Part shown: positions 1 to 5,215 of the stretch, piece by piece | Layout: every line of letters starts with the position of its first letter | How positions within the stretch are numbered: position 1 is the first letter of the stretch | Assembly: GCA_946480785.1 (NCBI GenBank) | Contig: CAMLLD010000125.1 | Location: 1-10,885, forward strand | Reading direction: 5' to 3' | DNA: 10,885 nucleotides | Source of the DNA: an uncultured Blastocatellia bacterium | GTDB lineage: Bacteria > Acidobacteriota > Blastocatellia > Pyrinomonadales > Pyrinomonadaceae | Notes under the pieces: generated by a model | What the model saw: only the letters and a program-made list of their open reading frames with translations | What the model was told of the DNA's origin: nothing | Database searches by the model: none | Program-made: the position numbers and the translations under genes

Positions 1-69
1 TGGAATGGAAAACCCGCACCCTCGAGGTTTTTACACAAGCTGCTTGACGTCACCGGCACAAATTCATGG

Positions 70-98
70 TTGACAGAGACTGTTTGTCGTGGAATACT
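70..98 (+). promoter_or_regulatory. Candidate sigma-70-type promoter for the ankyrin/MbtH unit
   Basis: A perfect -35 hexamer TTGACA (70-75) is followed, after a 17-bp spacer, by AATACT (93-98), which matches the -10 consensus at four of six positions. Transcription would start near 105, about 300 bases before the ankyrin start codon. Seen by eye only; no other promoter as good lies between here and 409. Confidence 0.45.
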
Positions 99-157
99 TG
101 CGGCCCTCGCTCCCGACAGGATTCATATAAATTCAGGGCCACTCACTCGGCCTCAAC

Positions 158-165
158 GGCGGTAG
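158..165 (+). promoter_or_regulatory. ops-like 8-mer GGCGGTAG in the leader
   Basis: The sequence GGCGGTAG followed by C equals the core of the ops pause element that recruits RfaH to transcribing polymerase in Proteobacteria. It lies about 55 nt after the predicted transcription start, a plausible place for such an element, and the window encodes an RfaH/UpxY-type paralogue at 1900-2430. An 8-base match is weak by itself, and antiterminators outside Proteobacteria may recognise other sequences. Confidence 0.2.
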
Positions 166-408
166 CCCGTCAAAAATCCCAACACGAATATCACAAACGC
201 GGCTCGCGAAAAGCCATGCACCGTTGTGCCGTGCCAGCGCGGCAAACGGCCGGCTAAAGATCAGTACCGTAACGTGGTAGCGCCGGTTAGAAAGCTAACG
301 GTAACGTAAAGCATCTAGACGAGCAGATAGCTCGCTCGACGAATCCGGCGCTGCCAGGTAACGGCACTGATGCCGCGCACTTCCAATAACGTTTTGAAAG
401 GAACGTAC

Positions 409-978
409 ATGAGTCAGATGGAGCTAATCGACGCGATTAAATCCGGCAACCGGGCCGCGGTCCAGGAGGCGATCGACGGCGGGGCGGAGTTGAACTCACA
501 GGACAACCAGGGCTGGACACCGCTGAACTGGGCTGCCGGCAGTGGTCATCTCGAGATCGTCGAGTTGTTGCTCGAACGCGGCGCCGATCCACTCGCAACC
601 GGACGCGATCTGCGCACGCCGCAGATGATCGCGCTCGCCGCCGGACACGCAGACGTGGTGCAGCGTTTACGCGCGGCCGAGGCGAAAGCCGGCGCGCCTC
701 AAGCATCCGCCCGCAACTATTGCACGGCATATTATCTCGGCGATCTGCGGCGCTATCCGGATTGGACCAGCGACGCTCACGATCTCAAAGACGATGACGT
801 CGTTTTTCTGCACCAGGACTACACCGTCACCAGATTGATGTGGGCCGGCGAGGACGTGCTCTTCAACGACGTAACCGAACAGTGGAAAAAATTCTGCAAC
901 AACGAACTTCGTTTCGCTGTTCCTGACAGTCTCGACCTCATGGCGAAACCCGCGGCAGCGGCGCATACCGCCGCCTGA
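409..978 (+). CDS. Small ankyrin-repeat protein with an unnamed C-terminal domain
   Basis: This is a 189-residue cytosolic protein with no signal peptide or membrane segment. I chose the ATG at 409 over the in-frame ATG at 370 because a GAAAGGA Shine-Dalgarno (396-402) sits 6 bases before it. The first 92 residues form ankyrin helices: a capping repeat (about 4-29), a canonical repeat with WTPLNWAAGSGHLEIVELLL (about 34-61) and a degenerate one (about 67-92). Ankyrin repeats bind protein partners. Residues 103-177 look like a separate compact domain (NYCTAYYLGDLRRY, then VVFLHQDYTVTRLMW, then DVTEQWKKFC) that I cannot assign to a family. The MbtH-fusion gene follows after 243 bases on the same strand, so the two may be co-transcribed. 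The molecular function is unknown. Confidence 0.9.
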   Translation: MSQMELIDAIKSGNRAAVQEAIDGGAELNSQDNQGWTPLNWAAGSGHLEIVELLLERGADPLATGRDLRTPQMIALAAGHADVVQRLRAAEAKAGAPQASARNYCTAYYLGDLRRYPDWTSDAHDLKDDDVVFLHQDYTVTRLMWAGEDVLFNDVTEQWKKFCNNELRFAVPDSLDLMAKPAAAAHTAA

Positions 979-1221
979 CCACTCACTTCCGGCTGACCAG
1001 CAAGCGAAAGACGATTTTGAGGCGTCTAACGCGCATCGACCATTTCATCATGTGGGAGATGAAAGCGGTCGACGCCGCCCGGGCACAAGGGCAAGTTCAC
1101 TTGGCTCTCCTTCATTTGACGGGTTTCTGAAGGACGCCTTGTTCTCCTTGTGCTCGGGCGGCATTCTTTCCGCCCGCAAGCCGCATATATGAAATTACAT
1201 TCAACCTGAGGAGGAGGACAA
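979..1221 (+). other. Structured gap between the ankyrin and MbtH-fusion genes
   Basis: No gene fits here. The gap contains four inverted repeats. Hairpin A is cgacc/ggtcg (1037-1041/1067-1071) stacked on tttcatc/gatgaaa (1043-1049/1058-1064). Helix B is a 17-bp stem (1074-1090/1146-1162) with a single G-U pair. Helix C is ccttca/tgaagg (1109-1114/1128-1133), inside the loop of B. Hairpin D is cgggcgg/ccgcccg (1155-1161/1170-1176). D uses bases 1155-1161 of the right arm of B, so B and D cannot both form fully. No T-run follows D, so it is not a classical terminator. D ends 31 bases before the Shine-Dalgarno of the next gene. A TATATG at 1186-1191 could be a -10 box but has no good -35. Confidence 0.6.
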
Positions 1222-1815
1222 ATGTCTTTCAATAACGAAGACGAAGACAAAACTATCTACAAAGTCGTGGTCAATCACGAGGAGCAGTATTCGATCTGGC
1301 CCGAGTATCGAGAGAACCCGGCCGGTTGGAACGATGCGGGGAAAGTCGGACCCAAGGCCGAATGTCTCGCTTACATCAAGGAAGTGTGGACCGACATGCG
1401 GCCACTCAGCCTGCGCAAGAAGATGGAAGAGATCGCAAAGAACCCGCCGCCACCTCCACCTGCCGACACAACGCCGAAAGGCCCCAGCCTCGTCGATCGA
1501 CTCTGCGAAGGCGATCATCATGTAGTCGTCAGCCAACGTCCGGAACCGACACTAAACGGTCTGAAAGAAGCGATCGACAGCGGCTACGTGCGCATCAAGT
1601 TCACGGAAACGAAGGGCGGCACGGAGCTCGGCTTCAAACTCGACAAAGAAGCCTCGGATCTCAGCGGCGCCAACTTCGAGAACGGCGCCGGCAAGGTACG
1701 GCTCGTCGGTGGTCTAACTCTCGACTACAACAGAGTACGCTGCATTGCGGAGATCGATCTGAGCACACTCGAAGGCCAGGGCCACCTTGAGAAGGTGGAA
1801 GCCGCCGCGGCCTGA
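1222..1815 (+). CDS. MbtH-like domain fused to an unknown C-terminal domain
   Basis: MbtH-like proteins are about 70-residue chaperones that bind and activate adenylation domains of nonribosomal peptide synthetases. Residues 1-70 carry the family signature: N18, E20, Q22, S24, W26, P27, then P33, G35, W36, then the block [10 protein letters not shown] at 56-65, including all three invariant Trp. The usual protein ends here. This one continues through a linker with six consecutive prolines (75-80) into about 110 residues (88-197) that I cannot place. That part has alternating hydrophobic strands ([37 protein letters not shown]), suggesting a beta-rich fold. The start is well supported by GAGGAGGA just upstream. 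No NRPS or adenylation gene is in the window. Its Ala-rich C-terminus resembles that of the ankyrin protein upstream. Confidence 0.9.
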   Translation: MSFNNEDEDKTIYKVVVNHEEQYSIWPEYRENPAGWNDAGKVGPKAECLAYIKEVWTDMRPLSLRKKMEEIAKNPPPPPPADTTPKGPSLVDRLCEGDHHVVVSQRPEPTLNGLKEAIDSGYVRIKFTETKGGTELGFKLDKEASDLSGANFENGAGKVRLVGGLTLDYNRVRCIAEIDLSTLEGQGHLEKVEAAAA

Positions 1816-1839
1816 CAACAATTGCAATTGATCAAAGTG

Positions 1840-1868
1840 AAACGGGCGCTGGTTGGCGCCCGTTTTTT
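1840..1868 (+). terminator. Intrinsic terminator after the MbtH-fusion gene
   Basis: A perfect 10-bp stem (1840-1849 with 1856-1865, GC-rich core gggcgc/gcgccc, 6-base loop) runs straight into TTTTTT. It lies 24 bases after the stop codon. On the opposite strand the stem is followed only by GTTTC, so it may also, less efficiently, stop transcripts of the convergent antiterminator gene. Confidence 0.9.
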
Positions 1869-1899
1869 GTTGTTCTCGACTAAAGGACAGTGTTCGTCT

Positions 1900-2430
1900 T
1901 TATCCGCTTGCTCGTTCCAGCAGGTCGCGGCTCACGACAACTCGCCCCTGATAAGTAATCGTTGTCAGCAATACAGAAATCCGTTCGCTGTCGTTAAGTT
2001 CACGCTCGAAGACGCCTTCGAAGTCCCTTAACGGTCCTGCCTTGATCACGACTTTGTCGCCCTGCTTCAGCTCTTCGCCGAACCTCACAAAGCCATTCTC
2101 GTCGATGCGCGCACGCATGATCTCGATGATCTCATCTTCCACCGCTGTTGGTTGTCCGCCGAAACTCACGACGTGATGCACGCCTCGAGTAAATGAGATC
2201 TTGGCGAGTTGCTTACGAGCGTTGAACTTGGCAAACAAATAGCGAGGAAACATGGGCTTGGTGAGATAAGTAAGCGCGCCAGTAAACTCATTGACCCGCC
2301 GGGTTTTCAACTTCGGATGCAGAGTCTCGACACCCCAGCAACGCAGGTTGCTATCGGCGCGATCCTCTTGTTTTGGGTTGGTGTGTACCACGTACCATTG
2401 GGGAAGATGGTCTACTACTTCGATACTCAT
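1900..2430 (-). CDS. RfaH/UpxY-type NusG paralogue (transcription antiterminator)
   Basis: This 176-residue specialised NusG paralogue would bind RNA polymerase and increase elongation or antitermination on selected, usually long, operons. The NGN domain spans about 11-107 and shows QWYVVHTNPKQE at its start, PMFPRYLFAKF at 59-69 and FTRGVHHVVSFGG at 80-92. A KOW domain follows (about 123-172: GDKVVIKAGPLRDFEGVF, then VLLTTITYQGRVVV). This architecture and the short N-terminus fit the RfaH/UpxY/LoaP group better than housekeeping NusG, which normally sits in the secE-nusG-ribosomal protein cluster. The start is set by GGAG 7 bases upstream, and that GGAG lies in the arm of a palindrome. The gene stands alone and faces the MbtH unit. 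A glycosyltransferase gene elsewhere in the window is compatible with polysaccharide functions, but no full cluster is visible, so its target operon is unknown. Confidence 0.9.
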   Translation of the reverse strand: MSIEVVDHLPQWYVVHTNPKQEDRADSNLRCWGVETLHPKLKTRRVNEFTGALTYLTKPMFPRYLFAKFNARKQLAKISFTRGVHHVVSFGGQPTAVEDEIIEIMRARIDENGFVRFGEELKQGDKVVIKAGPLRDFEGVFERELNDSERISVLLTTITYQGRVVVSRDLLERASG

Positions 2431-2437
2431 AGTCAGG

Positions 2438-2456
2438 CTCCATTTTGAAAATGGAG
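2438..2456 (-). promoter_or_regulatory. Perfect palindrome covering the Shine-Dalgarno of the antiterminator gene
   Basis: Nine-base arms ctccatttt / aaaatggag flank a single central base. On the coding strand of the antiterminator gene the last four bases, GGAG, are the ribosome binding site, 7 bases before the ATG. As RNA the arms would need to open a few central pairs to make a loop, leaving a stem that sequesters the Shine-Dalgarno. As DNA it could equally be an operator for a dimeric repressor. Confidence 0.5.
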
Positions 2457-2637
2457 TCCCGCCGCATAAAGCTCCGCATTCTCAAAAAGTAGTGCTGATA
2501 AGAGTTGGCTTGATCCGAGACTCGACAGAGCAATCTCGCCGGTCCCGCTTCAGGGACCGTCTCAACCGCTTATCTCGAGACATGGGGATATCGGGCCGAG
2601 CCGAGGGAGCATCGTGCATTGTGACTCCGTAAATTAT

Positions 2638-2667
2638 TTGAGTCCCCACTGCACTTTGCGCTATGAT
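2638..2667 (+). promoter_or_regulatory. Candidate promoter of the small RNA
   Basis: TTGAGT (2638-2643) matches four of six -35 positions, and TATGAT (2662-2667) matches five of six -10 positions, with an 18-bp spacer. The predicted start is near 2674. No protein gene lies downstream before the intrinsic terminator at 2727-2764. Confidence 0.4.
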
Positions 2668-2673
2668 GCAGGC

Positions 2674-2764
2674 TGTCGAGCGACGCACCTTTTACGCTCA
2701 TGCAGTGAAGGTGTTGTTGTCTAGATGCTCCGTTGTTACCGGCCAGTAACAGCGGAGCTTTTAG
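2674..2764 (+). ncRNA. Candidate small RNA of about 90 nt
   Basis: A promoter-like pair upstream and a strong intrinsic terminator at the end bracket about 90 nt with no open reading frame of note. The 5' half can fold through gcacctt/aaggtgt (about 2685-2691 with 2707-2713, one G-U pair). The 3' half is the terminator hairpin. I recognise no known RNA family. It lies divergently upstream of the antiterminator gene, and the 10-mer GCGGAGCTTT occurs both in its 3' arm (2752-2761) and in the opposite-strand leader of that gene (2468-2477). The 5' end is inferred from the promoter only. Confidence 0.4.
2727..2764 (+). terminator. Intrinsic terminator with no protein gene in front of it
   Basis: A 13-bp stem (2727-2739 with 2746-2758, gctccgttgttac against gtaacagcggagc, one G-U pair) with a 6-base loop is followed by TTTTAGTTTT. 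The nearest upstream + strand protein gene is the MbtH fusion, which already has its own terminator, so this one implies a separate transcript. Confidence 0.75.
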
Positions 2765-2828
2765 TTTTAGCGACCTTCCTTTCGATCAAAAATCAAAGAC
2801 GACTTCACTGTTTCGCACTTAATGTTTA

Positions 2829-3072
2829 TGGACCACCACGGTCCACGATGTCTCAAAAAAGCATCGAATACCGACGGCTAAGCGACAACGAGTCGTTGTA
2901 AAGTTCCGGGCGCTGAACTTATATCAACTAAAAGCTAATTCCTCGTCAAACTTGGGCTAATTTTTTGTTAAGCTGCCAAAGCCAACAGCGCTTTAGCCTA
3001 CTGGGAAGGCTAACAAATCAAATTTGCAAAAACGGTAAGGGAGTCCGCGTTCGGGGTAGTGGAATTACCGTT
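2829..3072. repeat. Run of six closely spaced inverted repeats
   Basis: In order: tggacc/ggtcca (2829-2834/2840-2845); cgatg/catcg (2846-2850/2862-2866); the perfect palindrome acaacga-g-tcgttgt (2885-2899); aagttc/gaactt (2901-2906/2915-2920); ttagcct/aggctaa (2993-2999/3007-3013); and aacggtaa/ttaccgtt (3031-3038/3065-3072). The elements are not copies of one another, which argues against a simple repeat family and fits a structured transcript or several operators. On the - strand the last stem runs into TTT and could act as a weak terminator. Confidence 0.5.
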
Positions 3073-3223
3073 ACATGAGGCTGCTAATCATACTCCTTTC
3101 TGATCTGGTGTCAACCCAAAAGAAGCCCATTTTGCCTAGGCAGTTTGCAATGATCTTGCCGCTGCGTTACATACTCGTGTTGATAGTATGAGCTGTTGCG
3201 ATCGCTGTTATAACGTGCCTTCT

Positions 3224-4249
3224 ATGATTAAGAGAGTCGTTCTTTTAGTTGTCCTGTTGATCGTTCTTGTGTCGGTCGCGTGGGCCGTTCTGCACTTCAA
3301 AAATCTGAAGCAGGTCACTGCGTCAGTAGTTAACGACATCCCGCCTATTAGCAACGTTTCGCAATTCGATCTGTGGACGAGTGCGGTAGAGAAAGTTAAA
3401 GCGGAGCGCACCGATCCGAAGGGGCCGGTGGAGACTCCGCCTGAACTAAGACACTACAGCGATCGTCATTGGTTCCTCGCGACACAGATTGCAGAGATCA
3501 AGAAAAACAATGTGCCGGTTTGCCAGGACTATCTTGAGTTGGCTGCACTGATAATACGCGGCGACATGGTTTCAGTTCCCGGAGTTACTGACACTTATGT
3601 TCTATACGGCGTCGCGCAGCGCGTCGATGATGGTTCGTTCACCAACGATGAAGATCAGAACGTCTCGCATGACTACACGCCGCTGCAAACACTCGCAAAA
3701 AATTTTGTTGGCCGCTCTTATAACCTCGATGACCCGACTGACCGGCAGGTGCTCAAAGCCAACATGCTGAGTACGTTGAGACCAGCGGCTTTGAAGATCC
3801 TCGAGGAAGTGGCCGGTGCGTATCATCGACAGTTCGATCGTCCGCTGCCGGTGAGTTCGCTCGTGCGGCCGGATCAATATCAACACGTCGTCAGGAGATA
3901 CAACCGCAACGCCGTATTGATCGAAGCGCCGCCGCATTCAACCGGTCTTGCGTTTGATATCGACTATCGTTTTATGAGCGCGGCAGAGCAGAATTTCGTG
4001 ATGGCGGAGCTCGCGCGTTTGAAGAATGAAGGACGCATCGAAGCGATACGTGAACGCAACGCCAACTATCATGTGTTCGCTTTTATAGATGGTGTGCGTC
4101 CGAGTGACGATCTGATTACGGCCTCTCTGGAAGACACCGTTCCGCCGGGCCAGGAATATAAGCCCGCGACCGAAACTCCTACGGTCAAAGAGACCAAACG
4201 AAAATCCGAGAAGGTCAGTCACAAATCGAGACGACGGCGCAAACCATGA
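3224..4249 (+). CDS. DUF5715-like membrane-anchored LAS-fold protein, probably non-catalytic
   Basis: I prefer the ATG at 3224 (341 residues). It gives a short charged start (MIKR) before one hydrophobic segment (5-24). The in-frame ATG at 3188 would add a Cys-rich dozen residues. Neither has a clear Shine-Dalgarno. The protein should be anchored in the inner membrane with its body in the periplasm. Its second half resembles the zinc peptidases of the LAS group (VanY, D-Ala-D-Ala peptidases): PHSTGLAFDID gives the HxxGxAxD zinc motif (H238, G241, A243, D245), and NYH supplies the third ligand, H283. In active enzymes a catalytic Glu sits three residues before that His; here the residue is A280. 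This pattern fits the DUF5715 family. It could be a peptidoglycan-binding or regulatory relative of the active enzyme encoded 30 bases downstream. The tail (324-341) is strongly basic. Confidence 0.85.
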   Translation: MIKRVVLLVVLLIVLVSVAWAVLHFKNLKQVTASVVNDIPPISNVSQFDLWTSAVEKVKAERTDPKGPVETPPELRHYSDRHWFLATQIAEIKKNNVPVCQDYLELAALIIRGDMVSVPGVTDTYVLYGVAQRVDDGSFTNDEDQNVSHDYTPLQTLAKNFVGRSYNLDDPTDRQVLKANMLSTLRPAALKILEEVAGAYHRQFDRPLPVSSLVRPDQYQHVVRRYNRNAVLIEAPPHSTGLAFDIDYRFMSAAEQNFVMAELARLKNEGRIEAIRERNANYHVFAFIDGVRPSDDLITASLEDTVPPGQEYKPATETPTVKETKRKSEKVSHKSRRRRKP

Positions 4250-4279
4250 TGCGATCTCGTGCATCCGTTAAGACCGAGT

Positions 4280-5191
4280 ATGAAGAATCGTAGAGTTCAT
4301 TTAGCGATCGTGTTGGCGGTGTTCGCCGCGCTCGGAACATTGATTTTATTCGCGGCGCGTACGAGCAGCGGGCAGGGGACGCGGCAAAGAAGTGGACCGG
4401 CGACTTCGCCGGCGACGCGCGCTACGAGTCGAGTCACGCCAAATGCGAATGCTGCTTTCGCTACCGCGGCAACACAAAACGCCACCCTCAGAAACGAACT
4501 GACATGGACCTTCGGCGGTAAACAACAGCACGGCTGGTATCTCTACGATCTGCTGATCAATAAGACACTGAATGCGGACCATGAGCCGGATACGACCGGC
4601 TTCGCGGCCGCACTCGCAACATGGCAAAAACGATCCGGTCTCGGCGCCAGCGGTGTGCTCGATGAAAACTCGCTCATGCGCATGGTTTCGCAGTGGCAGG
4701 GTAATCGATTAAAGACACGCACGGTTGCCGATCCGAGTCAGTTGATCACGGCGCCGACGGCGGACTTCTACGATCCGTCGCGCGCGCCCGAGCTGCGCCA
4801 GGTCGAACGCAAGACGTATGAAGCCTACAAAGAAATGCTCGCGGCCGCGATCTCCGATCCGGCGTTGAAGCTGGCCCACACTTCGGCCAACGAGCTTACG
4901 TCGAAAGAGAGTTACTTCAAGATCGTCTCGGCTTATCGTTCGCGTGATTATCAGGACGAGCTACGCCGCAAGTCGCCGAATTCCGGCACCGCCGGTCTCG
5001 CGGTCAACAGTCCACACTTCACGGGACGCGCATTGGATCTCTACGTCGGTGGCGATCCGGTAGACACGAAAGATGCGAATCGCGCGATCCAGGTCAACAC
5101 GCCTGCTTACCGCTGGCTCGTGCGCAACGCCGAGCGCTTTGGGTTCCGTCCTTATTTTTACGAGCCGTGGCATTGGGAATACGTGAAGTAG
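4280..5191 (+). CDS. VanY-type D-alanyl-D-alanine carboxypeptidase with peptidoglycan-binding-like domain
   Basis: Enzymes of this M15B family are zinc carboxypeptidases that trim the terminal D-Ala from peptidoglycan stem peptides. The ATG at 4280 gives 303 residues and a clear signal sequence or anchor (MKNRR, then a hydrophobic stretch to about 26). A GTG at 4259 would add seven unlikely residues. A Thr/Ala-rich spacer (30-70) leads to a helical segment resembling a peptidoglycan-binding domain (about 85-140: GWYLYDLLINKTL, FAAALATWQKRSGL, GVLDENSLMRMV). The catalytic domain follows: SAYRSRDYQ (217-225), the zinc motif SPHFTGRALD (H246, D253), and EPWHW with catalytic E295 and zinc ligand H298. 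All key residues are present. It is 30 bases after the DUF5715-like gene and 24 before the YVTN gene, a likely operon. Confidence 0.92.
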   Translation: MKNRRVHLAIVLAVFAALGTLILFAARTSSGQGTRQRSGPATSPATRATSRVTPNANAAFATAATQNATLRNELTWTFGGKQQHGWYLYDLLINKTLNADHEPDTTGFAAALATWQKRSGLGASGVLDENSLMRMVSQWQGNRLKTRTVADPSQLITAPTADFYDPSRAPELRQVERKTYEAYKEMLAAAISDPALKLAHTSANELTSKESYFKIVSAYRSRDYQDELRRKSPNSGTAGLAVNSPHFTGRALDLYVGGDPVDTKDANRAIQVNTPAYRWLVRNAERFGFRPYFYEPWHWEYVK

Positions 5192-5215
5192 CGTGTGATG
5201 TAATAGACTTGTGCG

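Larger units (their letters stand above)
1..408. other. Non-coding leader region upstream of the ankyrin gene
   Basis: No convincing gene is present. The only ATG frame here (66-257) is Arg/Ser-rich, lacks a Shine-Dalgarno and resembles nothing I know. The stretch holds a promoter-like pair at 70-98, an ops-like 8-mer at 158-165, a small inverted repeat (gttag/ctaac, about 286-299) and another (cgagc/gctcg, about 319-334). A weak aaaacc/ggtttt inverted repeat at 9-31, followed by T, could be the end of an upstream transcript. If the promoter is real, the ankyrin gene has a leader of about 300 nt, long enough for RNA-level control. Confidence 0.5.
2431..3223. other. Long AT-richer non-coding region with many hairpins
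   Basis: No supportable protein gene lies here. Besides the palindrome at 2438-2456, it holds a 7-bp hairpin cggtccc/gggaccg (2540-2546/2553-2559), probably in the leader of the antiterminator gene, and a candidate small RNA (2674-2764). A series of inverted repeats then runs from 2829 to 3072. The last 150 bases before the DUF5715-like gene show no clear structure. A loose promoter-like pair (TTGCCG near 3155 and TGATAG near 3181) might serve that gene. Confidence 0.5.

Noticed and set aside
9..32. Terminator of an upstream gene at the window edge
   Set aside because: Only a 6-bp A/T-rich stem with an 11-base loop; too weak to list as a terminator.
73..90. SOS-box-like symmetry (ACAG/CTGT) in the promoter
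   Set aside because: Spacing and sequence do not match a known LexA site; too short to support.
66..257. 63-codon + strand frame in the leader
   Set aside because: No Shine-Dalgarno, Arg/Ser/His-rich composition, overlaps the predicted promoter, and resembles no protein I know.
1326..1790. 154-codon frame overlapping the MbtH-fusion gene
   Set aside because: Arg/Gln-rich alternative frame of a gene with a clear MbtH signature and a strong ribosome binding site.
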